DNA of 64,000 nucleotides from DASQDN01 sp963833675 (GTDB lineage: Bacteria > Acidobacteriota > Terriglobia > Bryobacterales > Bryobacteraceae). The DNA lies in contig CAWHYW010000022.1 of the NCBI GenBank assembly GCA_963833675.1, forward strand, positions 248,001-312,000. Reading direction: 5' to 3'. Made by a program: the position numbers and the translations under genes. Under the pieces are notes generated by a model that worked only from the letters and a program-made list of their open reading frames with translations, ran no database searches and was not told the origin of the DNA. Shown here one piece after another: positions 55,451-64,000 of this stretch (positions are counted from its first letter, which is position 1; every line of letters starts with the position of its first letter).

Positions 55451-56807
55451 GCCTGGGAGCTTGTCCGCTCCTCTGAAAGTCCGTCCACGCCTCTGGTTAC
55501 CTCTTCTCAGGCGCCTAACCCGCTCTGGCGGCTCCGCCTCGAAACCAGATGGCAGCCGCTGCGCAACGGAATGAAAACGTAGCTGTCCAGCAGATCGACA
55601 CCAATGCCGCCAAAGAGGCCAATGTCCGTGTCGGCACCAGAGCTACCGCAACCCAATCGGACCTTCTTTCAGGTGGGACCGGTACAGCCGTCGCACCGAA
55701 ATTCCTACGGAGTCCGGGGAACCACGGAGGCTGGTCCGCTCGGATATTTCACCTTCAGCGGCTCGCAACGCACGATTCGCGGTATGGTCAACGGCAATGT
55801 TCTTGTTCCGCTTGCCTCCGAACGCATACCGTTAACTACCGATCCGGCAGCCCGCGCCATCGTGCAGCGTTTCCTCGATGCCTATCCGGATCAACTTCCG
55901 AATCGTCAGGATTTCGACCCTCGCGCTCTGAATACGAACGCGCCACAAGTAATCGACGCGATTGACGGGACGGCGCGACTCGACCGCGGCCTTGCTAAGA
56001 GCCGGCGGTCAGCGTCTTATACGATTTCACGTCAGCGAACGGATGCGTTCCAATTGGTTGCGGGACAGAATCCCGATAGCGACATTCATTCGCATCGTAT
56101 ACAACTCGCCTTGCGAACGCCTTTGTCGGCTGCAACAGAGCTAATCCTGGCCGGCTCTTTCAATCGAACGCGATCGCTGCTCACGTCCGAACCTAAGGCT
56201 GTCGGCCCTCGCGTGCGATTCGGTTTCCAAGTCGAGGAGCTCGGTCCGGACAGTCATTTCCCGACCAATCGCACTTTGAACAGTTTCCGCTACGGAGCGC
56301 AGATGGCGCATGTCGAAGGCGCGCATTCTTTTTTCTGGGGGGCTGATCTTACGCGTTTCCAGCTCAATGGCGTGGAGACAAACAATCAAAGAGGTTATTT
56401 TCAGTTCACCAACAACTTCGGCCGGGCCGCGATCGACAACCTGCGGATGGGGACACCGTTAACGCTGTTCGTGGGGTCCGACTCACCGGGCTTCGGCAAT
56501 GTCGATGGCGCTCCCAGCGACCGGCCGAACATTGTCGATCCCTCGATTCTAGGTACGACGTCGGCGATCCGAATACGGCGCCCCTTATCGTGAGCAGAGA
56601 CCGTTTCGCATATATTCAGCCCGGCCATCGAAGCAAATGAACCGGCGCGACTGGACAGTGCTGCTCCGCGGCGAGGCTTACAATCTCACCAACACTCCAG
56701 AGTTCGATGAGCCGCAACGAAACTTCTCATCGCCTTCGTTTGGACACATCACAAACACACTGAATAACGGAAGGGTCCTTCAATTGGGAGTGCGATTCGT
56801 CCTGTAA
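55451..56807 (+). pseudogene. decayed TonB-dependent receptor-like gene with internal deletions
   Basis: The pieces occur in the order expected for a large acidobacterial outer-membrane protein, but most of the barrel is missing. They are NPLWRLRLETRWQPLRN, ENVAVQQIDTNAAKEANVRV, NRTFFQVGPVQPSHRNSYGV, GNVLVPLASERIPLTTDPAA, then DAFQLVAGQNPDSDIHSHRI and NLRMGTPLTLFVGS. The sequence then passes directly to a near-C-terminal part, DRPNIVDPSILG, VSRDRFAYIQPG, and finally EAYNLTNTPEFDEPQ and NTLNNGRVLQLGVRFVL with its stop. From memory of the family, at least 300 residues are missing after NLRMGTP, and smaller stretches elsewhere. No start is evident. This is a remnant, unlike the simple one-base breaks elsewhere. 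Confidence 0.7.
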
Positions 56808-56815
56808 GGCGCAAG

Positions 56816-59275
56816 CTAATGGAAGATACCCAATACGCTCTTGAAGACGTTCTTCTTCGGTTGATCCTGTGTCGTCGTTTTCTCTGACGGAACTTCCCCG
56901 TCACCAGAAGAATTTCTCAACAGTTGATCGTGATCGCAGGTTTCCGTGGGCTGAGTTCCGGCGATGAAGAATTCAGGGAACGACGTCGGGCAGGCGGGCC
57001 CGGTCAATAACCCACTTTCGGGGTCAATATCCACGCGGATAACACCCTTCGGGGCTTCGAATGCTTTAGCGTTGGTGTACTGACGCAATCGATAGGCCCT
57101 TTTCATAAAATTTACCCAAACCGGGAGAGCGGAGTGCGCTGCTTCCATTTCGAACTCGGCATTGTCGTCGTATCCGATCCAAACAACTGCGAGCAACTTA
57201 GACGTGTAGCCTGCAAACCATCCGTCTCTCGACGTCCCCGTCTTGCCCGCCGCCGGAATCATAAAGCCTCTGGATCTTGCGCCTGCAGCGGTTCCTGAAT
57301 TGATCACCTCTTCCATAAGATTCGTCATGATAAAAGCGGCTCTCTGATCCAACACGACATTGCCTTGCGGTTGATGAGTGTAGACCAGTCGGTTCGTCCG
57401 GTCTCGGATGCTTGTTACGAAGCTGCGTTTCACGTGAATGCCCTTGTTGGCGAAAACAGTATAGGACTCGGCTAATTCGACCGGAGTAACTTCATACGAG
57501 CCGAGCGCTAAAGAGGGCGTTCCCATGATGGGAGAACGAATTCCTGAGGACCGCACCAACTCCGCGACTCTTTCATAGCCGATTTGCTCCGCTACTTTGA
57601 TTGTCGGAATGTTCATCGACTTCGCGAGCGCTTGTCGAACCGTCACGGCGCCGTGATACTCGTCATGGAAATTCGCCGGCTCATAAATCTTGTTGTTGAA
57701 GGTAAACGCCGTGGGCTCGTCTTCAAAAACCGATGCCGCCGTAATTACTTCGCCATTCCCTCGGGTGTTGAGGGACTGATTGATTGCTGTCGCATACACG
57801 AACGGCTTAAAGGACGATCCGGGCTGACGTTTCGCAAGCGCATGGTTCAACTGACTGTTCGCATAACTCCGCCCTCCGACCAGGGCGCGAACTTCTCCCG
57901 TATCGGGATCGAGCGCGACCAGCGCTACCTGTGGAAACTGGCCGGTCTTTTTCTTACCGCGCATTTTGCGCAGCTGCTGGTCCAGTTGCGTCATTCCTTC
58001 CTGGACCGCTTCTACAGCCGCTTGTTGCAGGTCGAGATCCAACGTGGAATACACACGATAGCTGTTCGTGGCGAAGTCCCAATCCTGAAAGCGTTCCTGT
58101 AGTGAATCATTGACGAGGTCGACAAAGAAGGGAGCCTCGCTCGATTCCGTTTCGCCGCGTGACAGGTTCAGAGGTGTATTGGTTGCGCTCTTGTATTGCT
58201 CATCGGTCAGATATCCGTTGTTGCGCATCAGGAGGAGAGCCAGGTTACGCCGGTCTTTCACACGTTCGGGATAACGGAATGGATTGTAGTAGCTCGGCCT
58301 CTGAATGATTCCAACCAGCATTGCCGACTCAGGCAACGTTAGCTCACGAACATCCTTGGCAAAGTAAGCTCGTGCCGCTTCACCGAAGCCGTGGATACTG
58401 AAGCTGCCTCGACGACCCAGATAGATCTCGTTCGCGTACAGCTCAATAATTTGGTTCTTTGTGAAGCGCCGCTCGAGCTCCATGGTCAGAAAGACCTCGG
58501 CGATCTTGCGGTTGAAGTTCTTGTCCTGCTCCAGCCAGAAACTCCGAGCGAGCTGCATCGTTAGCGTCGAGGCGCCCTGTTCTTTCCTGCCTTCCTTCAG
58601 GTCCACATAGACAGCCTTCGCCACTCGAAGTATGTCGAGGCCGGTATGTTTGAAGAACCGCTTGTCTTCGACGGCGATCAGAGCGTCGACGAGGTGTTTT
58701 GGCAATTCGGAATATGTTACTGGCCGGCGTTTTTCTCGTTCCGCATCGAAAAGATTCGTAATCAACTCAGGCTCGAGCCAGTAATGATTTGTAATCCGAT
58801 TGGCAGTGCGCGAAAATATCCGCTCGACGCGATCGCCTGAAATTTCGACAACTGCAGTGTGTGGCGCGAAATAAGATTGCGGGCCAGTGGTGATGACGAC
58901 GCCATCGCTGGTTTTTTGGTAGAAGCCTATCTTGTTGTTCGGATCCTCACTGTAGCCGGCCCGCTGAAGTCGCGCGATGAGTTCCTGACGGCTCAGACGG
59001 TCGCCCTTCAGCAACTGTCGCGGCATCGCGTACACCGAAGAATTGGTCCGAATCCACCCGCCGCCGAACTTGTTCTCGATCATCATCGCGTACTTGCGAT
59101 AAGAGAACGCAAACGCGGCCATACCTGCGATCAGACAGACAACTAACGACGCAAGCAGGTAAGGGTGGCTGACAATGAGATTCTTTCGCCCAAGCTTACC
59201 TCTGTTCTGTGACGAGACCAGTTTCGCTTTAACGCTGGCCCACAGTTCTTTCATTTGAAACCTGGACAAATCCAT
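56816..59275 (-). CDS. bifunctional penicillin-binding protein 1b-like (transglycosylase/transpeptidase)
   Basis: The 819-residue protein has a cytoplasmic N-terminus, a membrane helix (about residues 38-58, YLLASLVVCLIAGMAAFAFS) and a UB2H-like segment (PRQLLKGDRLSRQELIARLQ) typical of PBP1b. The GT51 domain follows (LIAVEDKRFFKHTGLDILRV with catalytic Glu, GASTLTMQLARSFWLEQDKN), then the transpeptidase domain with SxxK (GSSFKPFVYA), SxN (KSMNIPT) and KTG (AGKTGTSRDGWFAGYTS). It builds peptidoglycan in the periplasm. The start could alternatively be the ATG at 59254. The frame is intact. Confidence 0.94.
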   Translation of the reverse strand: MDLSRFQMKELWASVKAKLVSSQNRGKLGRKNLIVSHPYLLASLVVCLIAGMAAFAFSYRKYAMMIENKFGGGWIRTNSSVYAMPRQLLKGDRLSRQELIARLQRAGYSEDPNNKIGFYQKTSDGVVITTGPQSYFAPHTAVVEISGDRVERIFSRTANRITNHYWLEPELITNLFDAEREKRRPVTYSELPKHLVDALIAVEDKRFFKHTGLDILRVAKAVYVDLKEGRKEQGASTLTMQLARSFWLEQDKNFNRKIAEVFLTMELERRFTKNQIIELYANEIYLGRRGSFSIHGFGEAARAYFAKDVRELTLPESAMLVGIIQRPSYYNPFRYPERVKDRRNLALLLMRNNGYLTDEQYKSATNTPLNLSRGETESSEAPFFVDLVNDSLQERFQDWDFATNSYRVYSTLDLDLQQAAVEAVQEGMTQLDQQLRKMRGKKKTGQFPQVALVALDPDTGEVRALVGGRSYANSQLNHALAKRQPGSSFKPFVYATAINQSLNTRGNGEVITAASVFEDEPTAFTFNNKIYEPANFHDEYHGAVTVRQALAKSMNIPTIKVAEQIGYERVAELVRSSGIRSPIMGTPSLALGSYEVTPVELAESYTVFANKGIHVKRSFVTSIRDRTNRLVYTHQPQGNVVLDQRAAFIMTNLMEEVINSGTAAGARSRGFMIPAAGKTGTSRDGWFAGYTSKLLAVVWIGYDDNAEFEMEAAHSALPVWVNFMKRAYRLRQYTNAKAFEAPKGVIRVDIDPESGLLTGPACPTSFPEFFIAGTQPTETCDHDQLLRNSSGDGEVPSEKTTTQDQPKKNVFKSVLGIFH

Positions 59276-59313
59276 TCCTTGGTTGACGCCTGCCTTACAT
59301 CACCTGTTTCGCT

Positions 59314-60261
59314 TTACGCGAGCCCCGGAACTCCGCCGAGTGTTCGTGCCAGCCGCACCCCGCGAAGAATCGCTTGAGTAACCGCTTCAGCAGCCGCTAC
59401 ACCCAGCGCAAGAAAATCTGCAGTTTCAGACCCCACGGAGAGCGCGTATACAGTATCTCCATCGGCATTCGTGTGGACAGGGGAGATCGCTCTAACCATA
59501 CCGCACTGCGCGAGTTGTGCGAGCTTTGTCGCTTGAACCTTTGTTAGTTTTGCGTTCGTGGCAACAACAGCGAGGGTTGTGTTATTAACCTTACCGGCCA
59601 GGCGAGCACCTTTCAACAAAGCTTCCGAAGAGTTGGCGAATTCTTTAGAGTCCACAGTTTTGCGTGCTCCGGCCACGATTTTGCCCGAGGCGGGATCGAT
59701 TATATCGCCGAGAGCATTCACGGCCACAAGAGCGGAAACCATCACTTGGTCGTTCAGCCGCACTGTGAAACTGCCCACACCGCCTTTCATGGCTTGGCGA
59801 ATTCCCATGATCTTACCCACGGTGCAACCTGTTCCCGCTCCCACATTGCCTTCGGCAACAGCATCATTGCTTGCAGCGGCCGCGGCGGCCTGCCCCATTT
59901 CTCTGGTCGGCCGGATATCGGGCCGGCCGATACCCAAATCGAATAATATTGAGCAAGGCACGATGGGAACGATCGCCCCGCCGAACGCAATGCCGATCCT
60001 TTTAGATTCCAGGTAACGTCGAAGACCGGAAGCTGCCTCCAAGCCGAAGGCGCTACCTCCGGCGAGACACAACCCATGAATATTCGGGGCGATGTGCAGA
60101 GGATTTAAGACGTCGGTTTCCTGAGAACCTGTCGCCGATCCGCGCATATCCACACCGGCTACGGCTCCGCCCTCCGTCAGAATCACGGTGCAACCTGTAA
60201 TTGCTTCGTAATCCGATATTTGGCCGACCCGAATACCGGGAATGTCAGTAAGCCCCTTCAT
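59314..60261 (-). CDS. P1 family peptidase (DmpA/S58 type)
   Basis: About 315 residues, with the family pattern: TDIPGIRVGQISDYEAITGC, VDMRGSATGSQETDVLNPLH, GLCLAGGSAFGLEAASGLRR, NVGAGTGCTVGKIMGIRQAM and LAVVATNAKLTKVQATKLAQ. DmpA-type enzymes are autoprocessed N-terminal-nucleophile aminopeptidases that act on beta- or D-amino-acid peptides. The sequence around the expected cleavage site was not resolved here. ATG 60261 matches the family N-terminus. It diverges from the mla operon across about 34 bases. The frame is intact. Confidence 0.88.
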   Translation of the reverse strand: MKGLTDIPGIRVGQISDYEAITGCTVILTEGGAVAGVDMRGSATGSQETDVLNPLHIAPNIHGLCLAGGSAFGLEAASGLRRYLESKRIGIAFGGAIVPIVPCSILFDLGIGRPDIRPTREMGQAAAAAASNDAVAEGNVGAGTGCTVGKIMGIRQAMKGGVGSFTVRLNDQVMVSALVAVNALGDIIDPASGKIVAGARKTVDSKEFANSSEALLKGARLAGKVNNTTLAVVATNAKLTKVQATKLAQLAQCGMVRAISPVHTNADGDTVYALSVGSETADFLALGVAAAEAVTQAILRGVRLARTLGGVPGLA

Positions 60262-60295
60262 GCTACTATTTACAAGACGAGGGCCCGCCAATCAT

Positions 60296-61045
60296 TTGCT
60301 GGATTTCCTGAAACCGCGAGTAGCCGCCTTCCAGGATTTCATCTTCCTCAGCGGACGCACTTTCCGAAACGTATTTCGTCGACCTCATTATAGCGGCGAT
60401 ATTTTCATGCAGATGGACATTATCGGCGTGGGCAGCCTGCCGATTGTCATCCTCACCGGTTTTTTTAGCGGCGCAGTCATGGCGCTGCAAATGTCGCGAG
60501 CCCTAGCCACCTACGGCGCCACAGGACAAGTTGGACAGATTGTTGCGATTACTCTCGTTCGTGAGTTGGGTCCGGTGCTTTCCTCGCTTCTAGTAGCCGG
60601 GCGTAATGCATCCGGTATGGCAAGCGAACTCGGTTCCATGAAAGTGACCGAACAGATAGACGCCATGCGGGCGCTTGGAACGGACCCGGTACAGAAACTC
60701 GTCACACCTCGTGTGATTGCAACCTGCGTCACCCTTCCGCTTCTCACGATCATAGCCGACTTCGTGGGCCTGATCGGCGGCTTTATCGTTGCGTTTTTCA
60801 TGCTTAACCTGACTTCGAGCCAGTATTGGACAACTGCCTGGCAAGCGCTCGAATGGAATGATCTTGCCCAGGGACTTATTAAGCCGTTCGTATTCGCGAT
60901 GGTGATCTCGCTGGTCGGCTGTTATTACGGGATTCAAACCAAGGGCGGGACGCAGGGTGTGGGCAGAGCGACCACTCAGGCTGTCGTTGTCGCCTCCGTT
61001 TGGATCTTCGTCATCACGTTCTTCATCACTCGGGTGTTTGTGTAA
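60296..61045 (+). CDS. mlaE: MlaE-type ABC transporter permease
   Basis: About 249 residues with the MlaE/TGD1 permease pattern: VGSLPIVILTGFFSGAVMAL, LVRELGPVLSSLLVAGRNAS, GMASELGSMKVTEQIDAMRA, TDPVQKLVTPRVIATCVTLP and the C-terminal YYGIQTKGGTQGVGRATTQA. It forms the inner-membrane core of a phospholipid (Mla) transporter. A TTG at 60296 is the likely start, though an ATG at 60242 would overlap the divergent peptidase gene. It is first of mlaE-mlaF-mlaD, with eight bases to mlaF. The frame is intact. Confidence 0.92.
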   Translation: MLDFLKPRVAAFQDFIFLSGRTFRNVFRRPHYSGDIFMQMDIIGVGSLPIVILTGFFSGAVMALQMSRALATYGATGQVGQIVAITLVRELGPVLSSLLVAGRNASGMASELGSMKVTEQIDAMRALGTDPVQKLVTPRVIATCVTLPLLTIIADFVGLIGGFIVAFFMLNLTSSQYWTTAWQALEWNDLAQGLIKPFVFAMVISLVGCYYGIQTKGGTQGVGRATTQAVVVASVWIFVITFFITRVFV

Positions 61046-61053
61046 TTTCGGGC

Positions 61054-61875
61054 ATGAGCGATCCGGTTGTGCGATTTGAGAATGTATCGCTCAGTTTTGA
61101 GGGTGAGCCGGCATTACAAGATGTCTCCTTCGAAGTACTGCCTGGACAAACACGCATTCTTTTCGGAGCAGCGGGAAGCGGAAAGTCGGTTCTATTAAAG
61201 CTCACCATCGGCCTGCTACGACCCGATACAGGGCGTATTTACCTCTTCGGACGTGAGATCTCCGAGCTCGAAGAAGATGATCTCTTTGAGCTTCGCGGCA
61301 AAGTGGGCGTACTGTTCCAAGAGGGCGGGCTGTTTGACTCAATCAATATCGAGGAGAACGTCGCTTATCCACTGCTCAATCAGAGAGGCTCCCAGAACGG
61401 TAAGCTCAAGCTTGATGATCTTTACAAGCGCGTTACGGAAATCTTGCGCTTTGTGGAACTGGAGCAAACTCTCCAAAAGTTTCCAAGCGAGCTCTCCGGC
61501 GGAATGCGTCGACGCGCCGGTATCGCGAGAGCAATGGTCACGGAGCCGCCTTTGATGCTGTACGATTCGCCGACTGCCGGGCTGGACCCGATAACGGCAA
61601 ACACGATCATCGCGCTGATCGTCAAAGGAAGAGATACGAGAAATACGACCTCGATGATCGTCACGCATCGATATCAGGATGGGCAGCTCGTCGCCAACTT
61701 TCGCTACAATCCGCAGAGTGGGGAATTGGAACCGGCTCCGCGCGGGAGCGGCGTGCACGAAAACACGACATTCATGGTGTTCCGGCAGGGTCGGCTAGTC
61801 TTTGAAGGTACACAGGAAGAACTTGAAGATGCAACCGATTCTTACGTGTCCAAATTCAAGGCGGTGAAAACGTAG
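61054..61875 (+). CDS. mlaF: MlaF-type ABC transporter ATPase with altered Walker B
   Basis: The 273-residue ATPase has Walker A FGAAGSGKSVLLK, Q-loop VGVLFQEGGLFDSINIEENV and signature ELSGGMRRRAGIARAMV, but Walker B reads LMLYDSPTAGLDP: the catalytic glutamate is serine at residue 172 (codon TCG, 61567-61569). The H-loop is VTHRYQDG. MlaF powers phospholipid transport by MlaE with MlaD. A Glu-to-Ser change needs a triple base change and is not a one-base indel. The neighbours are intact and have normal motifs, so the substitution seems real. Its stop is one base before the mlaD ATG. Confidence 0.9.
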   Translation: MSDPVVRFENVSLSFEGEPALQDVSFEVLPGQTRILFGAAGSGKSVLLKLTIGLLRPDTGRIYLFGREISELEEDDLFELRGKVGVLFQEGGLFDSINIEENVAYPLLNQRGSQNGKLKLDDLYKRVTEILRFVELEQTLQKFPSELSGGMRRRAGIARAMVTEPPLMLYDSPTAGLDPITANTIIALIVKGRDTRNTTSMIVTHRYQDGQLVANFRYNPQSGELEPAPRGSGVHENTTFMVFRQGRLVFEGTQEELEDATDSYVSKFKAVKT

Positions 61876-61876
61876 C

Positions 61877-62950
61877 ATGGCATCGGGACAAAAAGTCGGG
61901 TGGGCTAAGCTCCGGGTGGGCGTGATGGCGCTGGCTGCGCTGGTGGTCTTGGGTATCTTAATCTTCCTGATGACCGGCACGAAAAACCTTTTCTCGAAGA
62001 AGGCGACGCTCTACACGTACATGGATGACTCGGCTGCCTTGGCTCCCAGTTCTCCGGTCAGGATTAATGGAATCATCGCAGGAAAGGTGAAGAAGGTCGC
62101 ATTATCCGGAGAAACGGAGCCGCGAAGGATCATACGTGTCGACCTCGAAGTGGAGCGGGACCTTCTGTCGCAAATCCCCATAGATTCCGTCGCTTCCATC
62201 AGCGCCGAGAACGTGCTGGGCGCCAAATTCATAAATATCAAGAAAGGTCAGAATCGCGTCGCCGTGCAGCCGGGGGCCGAGATTCAGTCACTCGATACGC
62301 GCGAGTTCGATGAAGTCGTTCAGCAGGGCTACGCGCTGCTGGCATCTTTGCAGGGCATCCTCACTCGCGTTGACAAGATCGTTGGCTTCGTGGAGAACGG
62401 GCAGGGCAGTATCGGTAAGCTTCTGGTCGATGAGGAACTCTATAAGCGAATGTTACTCGTGACGTCAGATGTGCAGAAGGTTACGCACGCGTTGACCACA
62501 CCGCAGGGAACTGTGGGCAAGCTGATCTACGACGATGCACTTTACGGCGACATCCGGACGTCAATGGGCCGCCTCGATTCATTGCTAGCCGGTCTGCAAC
62601 AGGGACAAGGTACCGCGGGCCGAATTCTCAAGGATGAGGCTCTCTATCAGGACGTTCGCGCGTCGGTACGAGAGTTGCAGAAGCTGATTGCCGATCTGAA
62701 CGCCGGCAAAGGCACCGCAGGAAAGCTGTTGAAGAGCGACGAGCTGCATGATCAGATCCGCGCTGCGATTGCCAAGGTAGATCTTATTATCGACAAGATC
62801 AACGCCGGTCACGGGACGATTGGCCAGTTGCTGGTGAATCCTCAGCTATACGATACGCTGAATGGCGCCACAAGCGAGATGCAGCAGTTGCTCAAGGATA
62901 TCCGTGCGAATCCCAAGAAGTTCCTGCGGGTCAAACTGGCTCTGTTTTGA
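61877..62950 (+). CDS. mlaD: MCE-domain substrate-binding protein MlaD with five 34-residue repeats
   Basis: The 357-residue protein has one N-terminal membrane helix (residues about 16-33, VMALAALVVLGILIFLM) and an MCE domain (MDDSAALAPSSPVRINGIIA, SISAENVLGAKFINI). A helical C-terminal region follows, built of five repeats of exactly 34 residues. The repeats begin at residues 175, 209, 243, 277 and 311, each with a core like GQGTAGRILKDEALYQDV. The repeated region probably forms a long helical shaft or tube across the periplasm. mlaD follows mlaF by one base, and its stop overlaps the hpnK-like start. Confidence 0.92.
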   Translation: MASGQKVGWAKLRVGVMALAALVVLGILIFLMTGTKNLFSKKATLYTYMDDSAALAPSSPVRINGIIAGKVKKVALSGETEPRRIIRVDLEVERDLLSQIPIDSVASISAENVLGAKFINIKKGQNRVAVQPGAEIQSLDTREFDEVVQQGYALLASLQGILTRVDKIVGFVENGQGSIGKLLVDEELYKRMLLVTSDVQKVTHALTTPQGTVGKLIYDDALYGDIRTSMGRLDSLLAGLQQGQGTAGRILKDEALYQDVRASVRELQKLIADLNAGKGTAGKLLKSDELHDQIRAAIAKVDLIIDKINAGHGTIGQLLVNPQLYDTLNGATSEMQQLLKDIRANPKKFLRVKLALF

Positions 62951-63756
62951 AACAGCTGGTCGTCAACGCGGATGACTTCGGCTACACGAGAGACGTAAAC
63001 TCGGGAATCATTGAAGCGCATCGTAACGGAATCCTGACCGCGACGACGTTGATGGCGAACGGGCAGGCGTTCGATCATGCAGTGGAGCTCGCGAGTGAAA
63101 ATCCCAATCTCGATATCGGCTGCCATCTTGTACTCGTCGGCGGAAATTCGTTATTGACGAACGGACATTCCCTTCCGCGTTCGCTGCCTGAGTTCTTGCA
63201 GCGCTTAGCTCTTCGTCAGCTCGACCCGTACGGTGAATTGCGTGCTCAAGTCGAGAAGATTATCGAAGCCGGTATTCAGCCGACTCATCTCGATACTCAT
63301 AAGCACACACACTTGGCGCTTCCTGTTTTGAAGGCCGTAGCTCGCTTATCAGAGGAATTTGGAATCCGCTGGGTGAGGCGGCCGTTCGATTATCCTCTGA
63401 GCGGCGGCGATCCGGTCCCATGGCGCAAGCGTGTTCTCAGCGGCGGATTGCAAGTATTGAGGAGTTACTTTCACCGGACGCTCTCACGTCATGGCTGCCG
63501 GACTACAGATTACTTCGCGGGCTTTCAACTGACCGGCTATCTCCGGACCAACGAGCTGGTGGCGCTGATGAGAACACTGCCGGACGGCCTGACGGAGTTC
63601 ATGTGCCACCCGGGCTATTGCACAGATGAGCTGCGCGCTGCACCTACTCGTTTGAAGAAAAGCCGAGAGAGGGAATTGCAGGCGCTGACAGCGCCTGAGG
63701 TTCGAGCGACTCTTCGGCAAATCGGCATCCAACTGGTTCGATACCGGGATCTCTAA
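62947..63756 (+). CDS. ChbG/HpnK family carbohydrate deacetylase
   Basis: The 269-residue metal-dependent deacetylase has an N-terminal VVNADDFGYTRDVNSGIIEA, GCHLVLVGGNSLL and the metal-binding THLDTHKHTHLALPVLKAVA, and ends near EFMCHPGYCTDELRAAPTRL. This YdjC/ChbG pattern is shared by HpnK, the hopanoid-associated enzyme, and ChbG, the diacetylchitobiose deacetylase; I cannot separate them here. It starts at TTG 62947 overlapping the mlaD stop, so it belongs to the mla transcript. This placement suggests a lipid or glycolipid substrate, though that is an inference. Confidence 0.85.
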   Translation: MKQLVVNADDFGYTRDVNSGIIEAHRNGILTATTLMANGQAFDHAVELASENPNLDIGCHLVLVGGNSLLTNGHSLPRSLPEFLQRLALRQLDPYGELRAQVEKIIEAGIQPTHLDTHKHTHLALPVLKAVARLSEEFGIRWVRRPFDYPLSGGDPVPWRKRVLSGGLQVLRSYFHRTLSRHGCRTTDYFAGFQLTGYLRTNELVALMRTLPDGLTEFMCHPGYCTDELRAAPTRLKKSRERELQALTAPEVRATLRQIGIQLVRYRDL

Positions 63757-64000
63757 ACGACGTTCGCTCTCATTTCATCAACCGACTTCTTCAGACTTGC
63801 CACCGGATCACCCAGCGGCAGATATTCCATCGTGATGTAGCCGGAGTAGCCGGTCTTTTGGATGGCCTTGTAGATGTTGGCGTAATCTAGCTCCCCCGTA
63901 CCCGGGTCGTTGCGGCCCGGATTGTCTGCGACGTGGAAGACGGCGACATGCGGCGCTGCCTCAGTGAGCGTGCGGGTTACATTGCCGATCTGAACCTGCT
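63753..64000 (-). CDS. hydroxypyruvate-isomerase-like TIM-barrel protein, 5' partial
   Basis: The gene enters from the right edge of the window and its last 81 residues are visible: QVQIGNVTRTLTEAAPHVAV, FHVADNPGRNDPGTGELDYA, NIYKAIQKTGYSGYITMEYL, GDPVASLKKSVDEMRANVV and stop at 63753-63755. VADNPGRNxPGTGE with the ending MEY is typical of hydroxypyruvate isomerase Hyi/OtnI-type xylose-isomerase-like enzymes. The stop overlaps the convergent deacetylase stop by two bases. No start is in the window. Confidence 0.85.
   Translation of the reverse strand, partial: QVQIGNVTRTLTEAAPHVAVFHVADNPGRNDPGTGELDYANIYKAIQKTGYSGYITMEYLPLGDPVASLKKSVDEMRANVV

Overview
The window looks like a chromosomal segment of an Acidobacteriota bacterium, probably of the Solibacter/Bryobacter kind. 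The evidence is a VWFA-related acidobacterial-type protein, several very large Oar-like TonB-dependent receptors with an N-terminal carboxypeptidase-regulatory domain, a fused LptC/LptA-type protein and a didermal gene set (Lpt, Mla, PBP1b-like, RlpA). Genes are tightly packed on both strands. No rRNA, CRISPR array, phage or insertion sequence was seen, and no gene-free stretch exceeds about 300 bases apart from two stretches of decayed gene fragments (32.7-33.3 kb and 55.45-56.8 kb).

Layout. 1-5.2 kb: end of a VWA protein, queC, then a leftward LPS-export operon (LptC/A fusion, lptB, small membrane protein). 5.2-7.4 kb: groES-groEL behind a CIRCE-like operator, closed by a terminator. 7.4-17.3 kb: an OYE-type oxidoreductase, a Tat-exported sulfatase, a glycosyltransferase, a PspF-like sigma-54 activator, RlpA, a 23-residue lysine-rich micro-ORF with its own promoter and terminator, der, typA and a zincin. 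17.3-21.7 kb: a MacB-like ABC efflux operon. 21.8-24.9 kb: an isocitrate-lyase-superfamily enzyme, a GlcG/HbpS protein and panB-panC. 24.9-41.8 kb: three Oar-like TonB receptors, each with different partners (TPR protein and a membrane-anchored putative regulator; a secreted phosphodiesterase; a Gfo/Idh/MocA oxidoreductase). 41.9-47.3 kb: secreted and membrane proteins, DUF3467 and tRNA-Asp. 47.3-55.1 kb: a complete L-rhamnose catabolic operon (rhaI, rhaEW, rhaB, an NCS1-like permease and a 59-residue membrane protein), divergent from a chimeric IclR-HTH/periplasmic-binding-protein regulator, with a perfect 12+12 palindrome between them. 55.4-64 kb: a decayed TonB-receptor-like gene, PBP1b, a P1-family peptidase, mlaEFD, an HpnK/ChbG deacetylase and the end of a hydroxypyruvate-isomerase-like gene.

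Data quality. Between about 0.5 and 41.3 kb many conserved genes, including groEL, der, typA, panB and lptB, are broken by one-base shifts, several of them in short homopolymers. From about 41.9 kb to the end no ordinary gene is broken. I treat these breaks as uncorrected sequencing indels, not biology. Broken genes are annotated as single loci spanning all their fragments, with the likely break points noted.

Most promising biology: the rhamnose locus (chimeric regulator, palindrome, unusual permease plus mini-protein), the lysine-rich micro-ORF, the membrane-anchored regulator divergent from a TonB receptor, and an MlaF ATPase whose Walker B glutamate is replaced by serine.
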